Notes: generated by a model from the letters alone, not told the origin. A DNA stretch of 64,000 nucleotides from Balaenoptera acutorostrata (GCF_949987535.1 NC_080075.1:4572606-4636605); one strand, 5' to 3'; shown: positions 11,662 through 22,470, counted from the first letter of the stretch. Translations and numbers: made by a program.

Positions 11662-12168
11662 TGTTGCAGGAAGGGGGACCCCTTCCAGGGCCCAAGAGTG
11701 GGGTCCTGTCTAACACTCGGAAAGGAATTGTCTGAGGAGACACACGTGCTGACAAAGCAAGGGAGTTTATTGGGAAGGGGCGCCCGGGTGGAGAGCAGCA
11801 GGGTGAGGGAACCCAGGAGGACTGCTCTCCACGTGGCTCTCAGTCTCGGGTTTTATGGTGATGGGGTTACTTTCCGGGTTGTCTCTGGACAACCACTCTG
11901 GCCCAGGGTCCTTCCTGGTGGTGCATGCAAAGCTCAGCCAAGATGGATTCCAGCGAGAAGGATTCTGGGAGGTTGGTAGGACATATGGACCGGCGTCTCC
12001 TCCCTCCTTTTGACCTTTCCCAAATTCTTCCGGTTGGTGGTAGCTTGTTAGTTCCACGTTCCTTACCAGGAGCTCCTGTTCTAAGAGAACTCATGCAAGT
12101 GGCTACTATGTTGCCTGGCCAGGGTGAGTGCTTTCAGTCTGTGTTTCCCCTCACAGAGGGACCTGCCA
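11662..12168 (-). mobile_element. Probable solo ERV1-type LTR, antisense
   Basis: Reading the minus strand, the block can start TG and end CA, and holds an AATAAA-type signal ('tttattgggaag' on the plus strand at 11767-11778) between U3-like and U5-like parts. No retroviral coding sequence flanks it, so a solo LTR left by recombination is likely. Exact ends are uncertain, since a matching 4-bp duplication was not found. Several open frames across it are not retroviral proteins. Confidence 0.6.
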
Positions 12169-12635
12169 AGGAAGGGTCCCATCCACATTCCTCGCAGCTC
12201 TGGTCTTTCCTCAGGCCCTCCTTCTAGTACCGGTATCCCTGGCAGCCCAAGCCCTTAATGATCCTTCCCCTCCTGACTGTATTTACTATCTCTTACACTC
12301 ATTTGTCACCTTACAACACTGCCTCAGATTGTTATTGATCTTTTAATGTGCATCTTGTCCCGTTTATTTTGATCTGGCTGCTTCACCCCAATTCCCGCCT
12401 TCTACTCCTATAAGATTTAGGTCTATCAGAGGTAGCTACTGTGTCTCAAACTTCTTCTAAGGGTCTTAATTAACTCAGATAGTTTCCTTTGTACCCTCCC
12501 ATCAAGGTAGTGTCCCCACATCGGAAAGAATTTGTTACAGTTGTCGCTCTTGGTGACACCACTAATAATATGACCAACATGTACTCATCACAGATCTGAC
12601 TCTGCATCCAGGGGTAGGCAGAGTCCTTAGAGAGC
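12169..12635. other. Unassigned, partly pyrimidine-rich sequence
   Basis: Text near 12260-12420 resembles old LINE 3' sequence, but I cannot assign it. No gene is seen. Confidence 0.35.
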
Positions 12636-12639
12636 ATCA

Positions 12640-12830
12640 TCTGGTTAACCCTTGTTAAGGCAATAATCCTTATTAATTCAATGAGATGGGTAATATTCCC
12701 CCCATATTATAGGTGTTGTAACTAACGTTCAAAGAGGTTAAGTAAATTCGTCAAGGTCATGACCCCAGTAGTTTTTAGAGCTGGTCCAAACCCAAGTTCA
12801 AAGTTCTTAACCGCCATGCTACCGTGATGA
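12640..12830 (-). repeat. MIR SINE, antisense
   Basis: Antisense order: 'aatgagatgggtaatattccccccat', 'caaagaggttaagtaaattcgtcaaggtcatg', then 'aaagttcttaaccgccatgctac'. A second small antisense MIR-like start follows at about 12868-12920. Confidence 0.8.
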
Positions 12831-12920
12831 TAATGATAAAAGGAATCTGTAGGATGCATTCTCTCCTGACAGGCACTATCCTGTGCATCATGTAATTCTA
12901 TCCCATAACACTGAAAAGAA

Positions 12921-14035
12921 GAAAACAGGGCAAATTATGAAGGAAAAAGTGACCCTGGACATCCAGAAGTCAGAAATAATTGTCGGATTCCTTAAGTATC
13001 AGGATGACCGCGGCTTGGTGGCCACCATTACTGCGGAGGTTATTTGAAGAATTGTGGAAGCGAGACCAGCGGTCCTCTTTTATGATGTTTAATTCAGTGG
13101 GTGAAAGAACCTCAGTTCATGACGTTGCTCTGGCCCCAGCCTGCACGGAGCTGGCGGAACAGGGAACAGATACCCCTCCCCCTTCCCAAGGCACCGTTTC
13201 TTCTATTCATCTGTTGAGGCTAGCACAGCCCTGCTTCTGAGCTTGCCTCTCTACTGACATGGAAATCCTCTCAAGTCCCTGTGAAATACTTCCAAGCAAA
13301 AGTATTTCCTTCAACAATATTTATCCTTCTCTAATCCCAGCAATACTCTTTTCTATATGCCATGCCTCATAGGCATGGCATAAAATATTTAGAAGCTTAA
13401 TAAACCATCATTTTTTCCTGTACATTCCGGTTACATTATCAGAGGTCCTTGGTGATAAATGCTTTCCTGGTATTTATCCCAGCACTTTTGTGACCATCAT
13501 TTGTAAAGCTTTCTTTGTATTCTGTTACCTTCAGCTGTGCTTCTCTGTCACTTGATTGAATATATTGCATTCGTTTGGGGCCTATTGTTGAATGACGAAG
13601 GAATTGATCCTTTAGCAATTACCTACTTATTGGGGCCAAGCAAGGTCAAGGATATTGCTGGAAATGTTTTAATGCTGGTAAAATCGAACCAATAAGAATT
13701 CCTTGTCTGTCATTTTCCCTTAGATAGTAAATGATGAAATTAAATAAAATATGATTGTGCCATTTTGGGTGATTGACAATATCTTCCTCTGATTTCTCAT
13801 TACTTTCTTATTGTTTCGTCAGGTTTTCCTTTGTTTAATTGGCGTTGCTGGCTTTCACTGCTTGGTTGGAAGGTCTCTCCTGCTAGGATTTTCCTTCCTT
13901 CTCCTCCTCCACAGATCCATCGTGCAGCCAGGGGAGACTGGCGTGACTCACCTTTCACATTTCCCACTTTCCCTGCTGATGGGGATTTGTTGACATTTCC
14001 TGCAAACCCTGTTGCTATTATGAATTGAAAACTAG
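12921..14035. other. Unique sequence with short perfect hairpin
   Basis: No repeat is recognised. An 86-codon frame at 12980-13240 sits in a CpG-retaining stretch, but I see no family signature. The hairpin at 13356-13382 is listed separately. Confidence 0.45.
13356..13382. repeat. Perfect 12-bp inverted repeat, 3-nt loop
   Basis: Arms tatgccatgcct (13356-13367) and aggcatggcata (13371-13382) pair perfectly around 'cat'. It could extrude as a small hairpin. No terminator or miRNA structure is implied, because the stem is too short for a miRNA precursor. Confidence 0.93.
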
Positions 14036-14039
14036 ATTT

Positions 14040-14320
14040 CAAGCTCCAGCACGCTCAGAGTTAAGCTGCCTTGAAAAGGTGGAAAAGAAATAAATGGGAA
14101 AAACATAAAGATTTAGATGAAGAGTCCATTTGTAACAATAAAGCAATCGCATCGCCCGAAACGCAGCCCTCAAACATCCTCTACTGCAGTTATACCAGGA
14201 GGGTTTTCCCCTTTCAGAACTTTCTAAAGCTAGACTCCTTTCACTTCTTAAGCTACTGATTGTGATCCCAGCTAATAAACAGATCACTTTTATTATCATG
14301 ATCATTATTGTAATTCATAT
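14040..14320. promoter_or_regulatory. Candidate noncoding regulatory block
   Basis: Repeat-free stretch with a SOX-type AACAAT core at 14134-14139, several TAAT cores, and the palindrome atgatcat at 14298-14305 inside an AT-rich run. There is no coding frame of note. The regulatory call is inference only. Confidence 0.25.
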
Positions 14321-14702
14321 ATAGTTAGTTATACAGGAAAGAAAAGCCTTGCAGATAGGGAAACGTTCCTTGTAAACTTTAAACACCCTATGGCATTTTT
14401 GTGGTTTTGAAACAGAAGTGAAACCAGTTACTTAGAATCTCTTTGTGTGTATCTGCCGATATCCAAGTGTCACAATTTTGGAGAATCCGATGCTCTTTAA
14501 AGTATTACCTAAATTATAGTCTGTTAGATTCTAAGTTGACAATTCTTAAGTCTCCATTCAAAGAGATCTATCCCTATGTGATCCGTACAAACACATACCG
14601 TGTAAACAGCAAAGTGAAGGCCAAGGCTAAATAAAGGAGGACATTTATCTTTATACACGGGTGGGAATGTAGGTAAACTGTGTGATTCCACATCCGTGTA
14701 AA

Positions 14703-14736
<34 letters not shown>

Positions 14737-15925
14737 GATGCCCCTCGTGATTGGTTTAGCCTGTTTTCTGCCACTGGGTTTCAGAAGATTTTCAGACTCG
14801 TCCAAACGTTTGATTTTTGTAATTATTGTTGGGATTTTTTTTTAATCTTGCTCTACATGGAAAATAAAATCGTGATTGAGAGAGTTGGGTCCCAGTGGTC
14901 CTGTCTGCGCTCTGCAAATGGTTCCATGTCACTCCCTGCATCACAATATAGGAGCCACTGAGCTTGGCTGCAGCTAATCCTCTGAGCCCGTTAATAAGCT
15001 TAGGAGCACGTTCACTGAAGGCTGACGGGCTGGGCACAAACAGGGAGAAAATATCTACTGGGGGAAGCTGAATTGGTTTTAATCATCTGCTAATCACCAG
15101 TAATGAGACCTACTCTGGGGAAGAAAAGAAAAACAGATAGTCGAAGGGAGGTTTTGTTCTTCACAGCAGAGTAACAGGGAATGAGAGGGCAGCTGTTATT
15201 AGGAAAGAAAGGATAGAAAGAAAGAAGGGATTTGGCCAGAGCAGATGAAGCGTCCTCTGCAGCGCTCCGTTTTGTTAGCTGAGTGTTTCTTTCATTCAGT
15301 CTCTGAAACTTCAGATCTTGCAGGCTCCCTGACAGCCCACCTCGAAGATATTGCTTCTGGAAGAAAGGGGCCTTCCCCTGGCATCCTCCCCGCCACCACC
15401 CCCTGCATTTGCTGCACAGCACTTTACAGGATATCTTAGCTGGAGGAGAGAAGGAAAGGCAATGGCAGTTCTGGATTGGCACCAAAAGAAAACTGGGTGT
15501 GTGCAGGGGAAGGGGTGTGTGCAGAAGGCTGGGTGAGGGCAGAGAGACCCCTGGTCAGGAGGGCGAGGCCTGACAAGGAATCCAAAAAGGAAGAATCAGT
15601 TGTAAAATGTCAGTCCTAGCCGAATTGAGTAGATGGTCTTTTTGAGTCCTAGGCACTGTGTTTCAGGAAATTCAAGTGTGGTTATGACTTGTATGCCATT
15701 TTGGATGCTGTCATTCACGGACCCTAAGTTCAAACTCTTGCCATTGCTAATAATACAACCATATTTAAAGCAGAGGATTAGGAATGCTGTTATCCACTGG
15801 ACCAATGTTCTCCATGACAAGTTAATAATATACTCACTCGAATCATATTTCTGGAATAATTAACATAATGGCTGAACTATGACAATAGTTTCCCTGTCCA
15901 CAATGACTCTTCTCTCTTCAAACAC
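14321..15925. other. Unique sequence with CA microsatellite
   Basis: No gene or transposable element recognised apart from the CA repeat. The part at 14860-15560 is GC-balanced and free of known repeats; frames of up to 131 codons lack domains. Confidence 0.45.
14705..14733. repeat. (CA)n microsatellite
   Basis: About 14 pure CA units, likely length-polymorphic. Confidence 0.97.
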
Positions 15926-15929
15926 TCCT

Positions 15930-16340
15930 GTAAGCTGTGCCAGAGTGAACACCCCGAAGCACAGCATCTGTGCTTTGTCTCCCTACCCTCTGTCTCCAGC
16001 TCAAAAATTTCCATCAGCTTCATACTGAAATCTAAACCCTGTCCCTGCATTCAAGTTTCATCATACTCTGGCCCTGTTCTCTTCTTCCTGTCCCATGGTC
16101 TACGCCTCTGCCCACATGGGCACTACGTCTGCCAAAGCCAGGGCTTACTGTTTCCATATAGCCTGGCCTGACTAATGCTTTTGATTTTTACCAGTGTTTA
16201 ATAGTTCGCAAGGAAGAGCCTTCCCCCAGCCTAGACAGTCTACCCCTTCTCTCTGAGCTGTCATGACAATTTGCTTTCAAGCGTCCTGCAGCACTAATCA
16301 TGTTCTCCAGAATCACAACGATTTCTGTACAAGTTTCTTC
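15930..16340 (+). repeat. L2 LINE fragment, sense
   Basis: Diverged L2 text such as 'ctctgtctccagctcaaaaatttcc', 'actgaaatctaaaccctgtccctgc' and 'catactctggccctgttctcttcttcc'. No coding potential. Confidence 0.6.
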
Positions 16341-17285
16341 TACTCCAGGGCAGTGCCATTTTTCTTTGCATCCTTCACACCATCTAAAACCAGCCAGTAC
16401 ATACGAAATTCTCCATTTCTTGAAATATACTGAATATTAAGACCTCTAGCAGAAGAAATCAAGTTAGGATTCTAGCATTTTGTAAATATATATTTAAATG
16501 GTTAGTTGGGACTCTGGGTATAAGAAACAAGACAGACTTGAATGTTCATATTTATTTTTATTTGTTTGTCATTTATATTCATTATTCCAGCTAGAGGCAA
16601 TGAGTTGAGACTGGGGAACAGCAGAGTAAAACTATAAAGTATATTTTAGAGAAAAACAGAAAAAGCAAAGCTGGTGGAAAACAGTTACTGTACATCTGAG
16701 TCATCATTTCCTAAAACTCTTCACACAGTACCCACAAGTGCTGAGCCTTTGAGAGCTAAGGGCACGCAGTCTCTGCCTCAGGGGGGATCACAGTCTTAGA
16801 AGGAAAGGAAACCATGTAAACAAAATGGTAGCCATCAGTGCTATCACACGGCACGAGCCTGCAAACACCCTGGCAGTCCTGGGGGACAATCCTCCCTCTG
16901 GCTGAGGGAGCTTCCTTTGGGAGAGCTTCAGAGAAGAGGCGACCTGGAAGTCGCAGTCTTGGACCCTAAGAGATTTCCAGGAGAAGAAAGCTAGTACTTC
17001 CAACAAGAGGAAAGGTAGAGGCATCAGGAGATCACAGATGTCACTGTGCCTGTGAGAGGGATGTGGGTAGAGGGGATTTGTAAGGTCATCATCAGAGTTC
17101 AAAGATGTAGACACTGGGCACAATATTAAGTTCTATCTCTGAGCCTCGTGACGAGCAAATCCAGGGGGGAAGACGTAAAAGCCAGCGTGACTTCTCTTCT
17201 GATCGCTGCCCGTCTTAGCTACTCTGGAGTCTGTGTTCTAAGGACGGAGAGCCCTCCCATCCAAGGACCAGCCCCCAGTCCCTTT
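16341..17285. other. Unassigned sequence
   Basis: 16770-17120 looks like an old mammalian repeat ('gggagcttcctttgggagagcttcagagaagagg'), but I cannot name it. A 111-codon minus-strand frame there has no domain. Confidence 0.4.
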
Positions 17286-17289
17286 AAAA

Positions 17290-17486
17290 TGTGCAGCAGA
17301 GACCTGAGCACTTAGTGAGCACTCAGGGTTTACGTGCTTTTCACTAACATCGTCACTGTCATCATTTATTTCCAATACTCAGAAAAGTTGAAAAGGAAAG
17401 TAGCTAAATTCCTTTATTTTAAAGGAGTGGATTGTGGTCCAGTCAGAGGAAGTGACTTACTAAAGATCAACAATTAATGGTAGTGA
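17290..17486 (-). repeat. MIR SINE, antisense
   Basis: Antisense MIR order: 'tgagcactcagggtttacgtgc', then 'agtcagaggaagtgacttactaaagatcaac'. Diverged. Confidence 0.7.
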
Positions 17487-17665
17487 CACCTTTTATTAGC
17501 ATAAGACATTTCAAAAGGCTTTGACTTCCATTGTCTCAGACATGGACCACGTGAAGTAGGGTGTAGAGCTACCATTACCCGCAACCTGCAGATGATGTGC
17601 TAATCAGAGGCCAAGGTAGAATTTGAACTCAGGAACTGCCCCAGTGACCACATCTCCCTCAGTCA
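17487..17665 (-). repeat. MIR3-like SINE, antisense
   Basis: Text such as 'agacatttcaaaaggctttgacttccattgtctc' and 'aggccaaggtagaatttgaactcagg' fits an antisense MIR3 abutting the preceding MIR. Confidence 0.55.
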
Positions 17666-17792
17666 ATACATCTGCATTCTTTCAGCAATTGAAAGGTGAG
17701 ACCTATCCAAGCCCAGTATTCACAGAGTTTCAATTTAAGTTATTAAGGAGAGTTAGGTTACTGATAAAACTAAGCATTTAAAATGCTGGTTA

Positions 17793-17932
17793 GGGACTTC
17801 CCTGGTGGTCCAGTGGTTAAGACTCCACGCTTCCACTGCAGGGGACACAGGTTCGATCCCTGGTCAGGGAACTAAGATCCTGCATGCCATAAGGCATGGC
17901 TAAAAATTAAAAAAAAAAAAAAAAAAAAAAAG
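17793..17932 (+). mobile_element. CHR-family SINE, short form, sense
   Basis: Begins 'gggacttccctggtggtcc', carries a B box 'ggttcgatccc' and ends in a run of over 20 A. A perfect 14-bp duplication, taaaatgctggtta, flanks it at 17779-17792 and 17933-17946. tRNA-Glu-derived and pol III type; noncoding. The intact tail and perfect duplication suggest a moderately young insertion. Confidence 0.95.
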
Positions 17933-18084
17933 TAAAATGCTGGTTACATGGGTGGGCAACAGTCTAATGTGGTGAAACAATGGATTGGCCAGAATACTCA
18001 TTCTGGGGCTTAATTTATGTTTAGTGGCCATACAGAATGCTAGGGGAAGACAAGACCTACAAGCTCATATGGTATCTCCTAGTT

Positions 18085-18165
18085 TAAACACACTGCAGAT
18101 TTGGGAACTGAATTCAGAGACACGAAGTAACTTTCCCAAAGTCACACAGCAAGAATATGGAAGAT
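18085..18165 (-). repeat. MIR fragment, antisense
   Basis: Only the conserved core is left: 'agtaactttcccaaagtcacacagcaagaatatgg'. Confidence 0.65.
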
Positions 18166-18339
18166 TCTTCCTCCTTACACTGCATCTCCTTGCCTGCCTA
18201 GGAAGATACAAAGCAGAACAGAGAATGCCAAGTGCAAAAAGAGCTGCCCCATCTACAAGAGCAATTAAGGAGATGCAGTAAGAAGCACAATCCCCTTCTT
18301 GAAGGAAACCAGGGAATGCCCAGAGCACCTTTGAAACCC

Positions 18340-18932
18340 AGTAGGACCCTGTGGGGCTCCTGGGCACAAAAGTCTTTCTGTGTCCCCCATTTCTTGATTA
18401 CAGGAAATAGGCTTCATTCAGCCTCCAGGACCTTCCCTGAGTTCCAGGGGCAGGTTCAAACAGATGCTAATCAGGGAAGGGAGGGGATGCAGAGACAAGG
18501 GAGGAGCAGTCAGGAAACAATAGCGCAGCCTTGGAGCAGGGTCCTGGTTCCCCCTTGAGGGAAAACAATATCTTTGAGCTCTTCTGCAGATACTGAAATC
18601 CCCTCCAGGTGGGAGAAGTTAACTGTCTGCTGCCCATAAGCACGGAGACCCCAGACTGGTTGGAACCAGGAGGTTGATGATGCCGACTCCCAATTACCTC
18701 ACCACCAGCCAGTCAGAAGAGTGTCCACGAGCTGACCAAGCCCTCTTTGAACCATTACTGTAAAACTCCTCATGACCCCCTCCAGGTTGGGACACACAGT
18801 CTTGAGGGCACGAGCCCGCTGTGGCCCCTTTTGCCTGGCAAAGCAATAAAGCTATTCTTTTCTACCTCATCCAAAACTCTGTCTCCGAGATTTAATTCAG
18901 TGTTGGGGTGCAGAGGCCAGATTCGGCATCAA
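18340..18932 (+). mobile_element. Probable solo ERV1-type LTR, sense
   Basis: U3-like sequence from about 18350 is followed by the polyadenylation signal 'gcaataaagctattc' at 18842-18856 and a U5-like end 'tctccgagatttaattcag'. The block can be read from a TG at 18350 to a CA near 18930. No retroviral gene is present on either side. Ends are approximate, and no 4-bp duplication could be confirmed. Confidence 0.6.
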
Positions 18933-19004
18933 CTTTCAATCCTAACTGAAAGAAACTGCCTAGGAAAACACTTGTAGGATTTAGAAGCCAAGGGTCTTGA
19001 TTTT

Positions 19005-19115
19005 GCTTTTATATCAACCAGTTTCCTGTGTGTGGCCCTTAATCAGCCCAAGACTCAGTTTCCACTTCTGTAAGATGACAATGAAAATAACACCTGCTCT
19101 GTCTACTTGTACTGG
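19005..19115 (+). repeat. MIR fragment, sense
   Basis: Core 'ccaagactcagtttccacttctgtaagatgacaatgaaaataac' is typical of MIR. Confidence 0.75.
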
Positions 19116-19139
19116 GTTGGTGTAACCCTGTAAAGAATA

Positions 19140-19530
19140 TTCTAAAGGTAAACCTGAGGAAGGATCAGGGAATGGAGAAGCTGAGGTGATACCTGAGCCA
19201 AGGGCCTCAATGGGATTAGTGGGGAGACGTTGAGAAGAGATGGTGGACCCCTGCCCATGGCAGAAAGACCTGTGTAAATGCCCTTGAATGAGATGGGAGA
19301 GACGGTGCCTGTAGAGAGCTGTGAGCAGGACCTCAGCCAGAGGGTGAGCTTGGGGCAGAAGGGCAGGACCTGTTGCCAAAGGCTGGGCTTCTACCCTGCA
19401 AGCTGTGAGGTGTCTCTGGAAAGTTTAAGCTGGGGAAACTTACATTAGCTTCAGGTCTTTAGAAAGATCGCTCAGGCAACAACATCAACATTGAATTTGA
19501 AGGAGACAGTAAAGGCGAGGCCTGATGGAG
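19140..19530 (-). repeat. L2 LINE fragment, antisense
   Basis: The pattern of 'gtgtaaatgcccttgaatgagatgggagag' through 'tttagaaagatcgctcaggc' matches reverse-complement L2 from its 3' part. Strongly diverged; a 121-codon minus frame over it is incidental. Confidence 0.5.
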
Positions 19531-20150
19531 ACATCTCCTGAGGAATGCCTATGGAAATGTAGGGAAACTGGCAAAGTTGAGTGCAGTTAAGGAGTCTGAA
19601 TCTTTAGGACATGACAAGTCGTGGAAGGGAATGACTCCCAGTTGGCTGGATAATGGTGCTTCTACTGAACTGCAATATCAGAAGAATGGGTTGGTTGTAA
19701 TGTGGAATTAAATTTTGGATGTCCTGGTGAGGAAGTTTAGCCCACTGTTGAAAGGAATGGACTTTGAGGCCAAGACGACACAGGTTTTAATGTTGGTTTC
19801 AGCACTTTCCACACATGTATGAAACAATGATGTAAAGCCTGGAAGATAAAGAGTACCACATAATTCAGGTGCAGGATGATGATGGTGGTGGTGGTGGTCA
19901 TTGGTAGCACAGCCATCCAGGTAAGCATTCCAGAAGGAGAGAGCGCTGAGCAGAGTAGGTCACAGTACACTTAGAACAGGGAGAGTGGTGACATATGCAA
20001 AAGAGTTAAAATAAATCACCCCTGGGTCATGTATATAGAGGAGAAGATTGGGGAAGACACAGTGGAAGAGAAGTTTGCCCTGAGAAACGTGGCAGTGGTA
20101 TAAGACAAGAAATGGTTATTGAGTGAAAGTTGATGCATGGCAGTTTTCCA
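19531..20150. other. Unassigned sequence with MIR-like part and GAT/GGT repeat
   Basis: Around 19755-19830 the text 'gactttgaggccaagacgacacaggtttt' resembles a sense MIR head. A short GAT/GGT run lies at about 19877-19900. No gene is seen. Confidence 0.4.
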
Positions 20151-20154
20151 ACTC

Positions 20155-20262
20155 AAGTGTACCCTTCATGAGAGCAAAGACTGTGTCAGGACTGTCTTTG
20201 TATGGCTTATTACAGCACAATGCCTGAATTGGTGTAGGTGCTAAATAAAAACTTACTGAGTA
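20155..20262 (+). repeat. L2 3' tail, sense
   Basis: 'catgagagcaaagactgtgtcagg' followed by 'cagcacaatgcctgaattggtgtaggtgctaaataaaa' is the L2 terminus. The following L1 landed inside this tail. Confidence 0.8.
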
Positions 20263-20880
20263 CAAATAACTCAATTTTGTTTCTTTTCATGGCTGAGTAA
20301 TATTCCATTGTATATATGTGCCACATCTTCTTTATCCATTCATCTGTTGATGGACACTTAGGTTGCTTCCATGTCCTGGCTATTGTAAATAGAGCTGCAA
20401 TGAACATTTTGGTACATGACTCTTTTTGAATTATGGTTTTCTCAGGGTAAGTCAGAAAGAGAAAAACAAATACTGTATGTTAACACATATATATGGAATC
20501 TAAAAAAAAAAAAAATGGTCATGAAGAACCTAGGAGCAAGACGGGAATAAAGACACAGACCTACTAAAGAATGGACTTGAGGGTACGGGGAGGGGGAAGG
20601 GTAAGCTGGGACAAAGTGAGAGAGTGGCATGGACATATATACACTACCAAATGTAAAATAGATAGCTACTGGGAAGCAGCCGCATAGCACAGGGAGATCA
20701 GCTCGGTGCTTTGTGACCACCTAGAAGGGTGGGATAGGGAGTGTGGGAGGGAGAGAGACGCAAGAGGGAAGAGATATGGGGACATATGTATATGTATAAC
20801 TGATTCACTTTGTTATAAAGCAGAAACGAACACACCATTGTAAAGCAATTATACTCCAATAAAGATGTTTAAAAAAAAAA
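20263..20880 (+). mobile_element. 5'-inverted (twin-primed) L1 insertion
   Basis: The insertion has two parts. Bases 20263 to about 20445 are antisense L1 ORF2 C-terminal sequence; the minus strand encodes the hallmark WIKKMWHIYTMEYYSAMK. From about 20446 to 20880 the L1 3'UTR runs in sense to 'ccaataaagatgtt' plus a poly-A tail. A duplication aacttactgagta occurs at 20250-20262 and 20881-20893. Compared with the copy at 61.2 kb, about 40 bases are missing at the inversion point. This structure is the known product of twin priming during L1 integration. Confidence 0.93.
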
Positions 20881-20893
20881 AACTTACTGAGTA

Positions 20894-21133
20894 AATGGAC
20901 TTAAATACCATATCATGCTTATTATAGGCTCCCTTAATGGCCTCCAATGTTCTGGTCTCAGTATATCTGTATCCAGAAAACAGAATTCTCAGTTCAGTGG
21001 TTCTCAAGACTCTTCATTATATGTTTGGCCCTAGGATTCGTGGGAACCTTCACAGCACCAAATGTGGTTATGTGTGTTTGTGTGTAACAGGTGTGTGAGT
21101 GTATGGGTGTTATTTGGTGTTTGGTGAGTGAGG

Positions 21134-21134
<1 letters not shown>
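20894..21134. other. Unique sequence ending in TG-rich run
   Basis: No repeat assigned; TG-rich at 21070-21125 before a TA repeat. Confidence 0.4.

Positions 21135-21181
<47 letters not shown>
21135..21181. repeat. (TA)n microsatellite
   Basis: About 23 TA units next to a TG-rich run, likely unstable in length. Confidence 0.97.
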
Positions 21182-21185
<4 letters not shown>

Positions 21186-21689
21186 GAATGATTTCCATAC
21201 TTTTGAGGAAGGGAGGAATAAAATAATGGCAATGCTTTAATTGACTAATGACTAATTTGCTTTACATATTAAACATAGTCCAACACAAAAAAGAGGTATT
21301 TGGGATAATGATGTCATATGTGGAATATGTAAAAAAAAAAAATAGGAACTTCAAGAAAATCTAAAGGTTCACCAAGAAACCAGTAATAATAATATTTCAA
21401 GAGGGTGTGGGGGAGATGTATGTAATAGGTACGGACCCTGCTACTGCCATTGTCCTTGGAACTCAGATGTTCTTTGGGGTCCTTTTTCAAATACCTCCAC
21501 TATCCCTGCTCAGGTATAGAAATCCCACATTAAGAAATTTCGAATCTTAAGATTCTCCTACAGAGAAACTTTATGATTGCTGCCTTGCTGGACTTAACAC
21601 CGAATCATAGATTTGTGGCTTATAAAATTGTGAGCAGATCATTCTGTCTGTTCCCTGACTTCTAAGATACCTGTATATTCTCTAGTTTG
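21182..21689. other. Unique sequence
   Basis: Nothing recognised apart from an A-run near 21331. Confidence 0.4.
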
Positions 21690-21950
21690 CCTTTACAGGA
21701 GGGCTAGGTGGCATAAAGCAGAAGACAGATTTTAAAGTCAAATATATAAAATTCCAGAAAAGTGACTGTATACACTTAGGTAAGTTGTTTATCCTCTCTG
21801 AGTTTCCTTTCCCTTTTTTTTATTTAACAAGTGATGAAATGTTAACATCTAACCTCTTTTTTACTGGGAGCCCAAAATGAAATGGCTTATTAAAACATCT
21901 CACACAATGTTTACAATGAAGCATGTATTCAATAATTTCCCTTTATCCTT
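21690..21950 (+). repeat. MIR SINE, sense
   Basis: 'acagattttaaagtcaaat', 'taggtaagttgtttatcctctctgagtttcc' and a late 'acatctcacacaatgtttac' tail match MIR in order, with a T-rich insertion near 21815. Confidence 0.7.
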
Positions 21951-22084
21951 CCTGTCTAGTCTAGGTATAGTAATAAACTAAATAGGTTGTTTGCTGATGT
22001 GTGAACTCAAAAGATCTATGCAATTCAGTTACTAGAAATAGTTACTTATGTGGTTCTGTAGCCTTTAGTCAGAAAAAGACTGGG

Positions 22085-22470
22085 TAATGCTGCAGTAACA
22101 AAATAACTCTGAAATCAATGCTATACCACTGCAACAGCTTATTTCCTGCTCATAGTACATATATCTAATTGTGTCAGCTCTATCCAGTTGCTCACAAATT
22201 CAGAAGATCAAGGATGGCTCACCTGGTAGCTGGACCATCTGAATTCCAGACCCTACATTCTCCTCCGCAAGAGAGAAGGCTGGACGGTCACACACCAGCT
22301 CTTAAATGCTTTGACTCAAGAATGACAAATGTCATCTGCACTCAGCCAGTCATATAGCCCCCTCTTACTACAGGGAGACTTGAAAAATTGGGAAGTCCAT
22401 GGATATTTGGTGAGCAGTAAATGTCTCTGCCAAAATTACAGAATGACATATGGCATTCAGCGGGCACTGC
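22085..22470. repeat. Ancient interspersed repeat, family unassigned
   Basis: The text 'ctgcagtaacaaaataactctgaaatcaatgc', 'gctcttaaatgctttgactcaagaatgacaaatgtcatctgc' and 'gatatttggtgagcag' recalls a common old mammalian LTR or DNA repeat. I recognise the style but not the family. Confidence 0.5.

Noticed and set aside
11456..12227. Cluster of overlapping frames around 85-100 codons as retroviral genes
   Set aside because: They run across LTR sequence on both strands and show no retroviral protein motif.
13356..13382. miRNA precursor hairpin
   Set aside because: The stem is 12 bp with a 3-nt loop, far below the roughly 30-bp stem needed.
17793..17932. tRNA gene
   Set aside because: A and B boxes are present, but the sequence is a CHR SINE with a poly-A tail and duplications, not a foldable tRNA.
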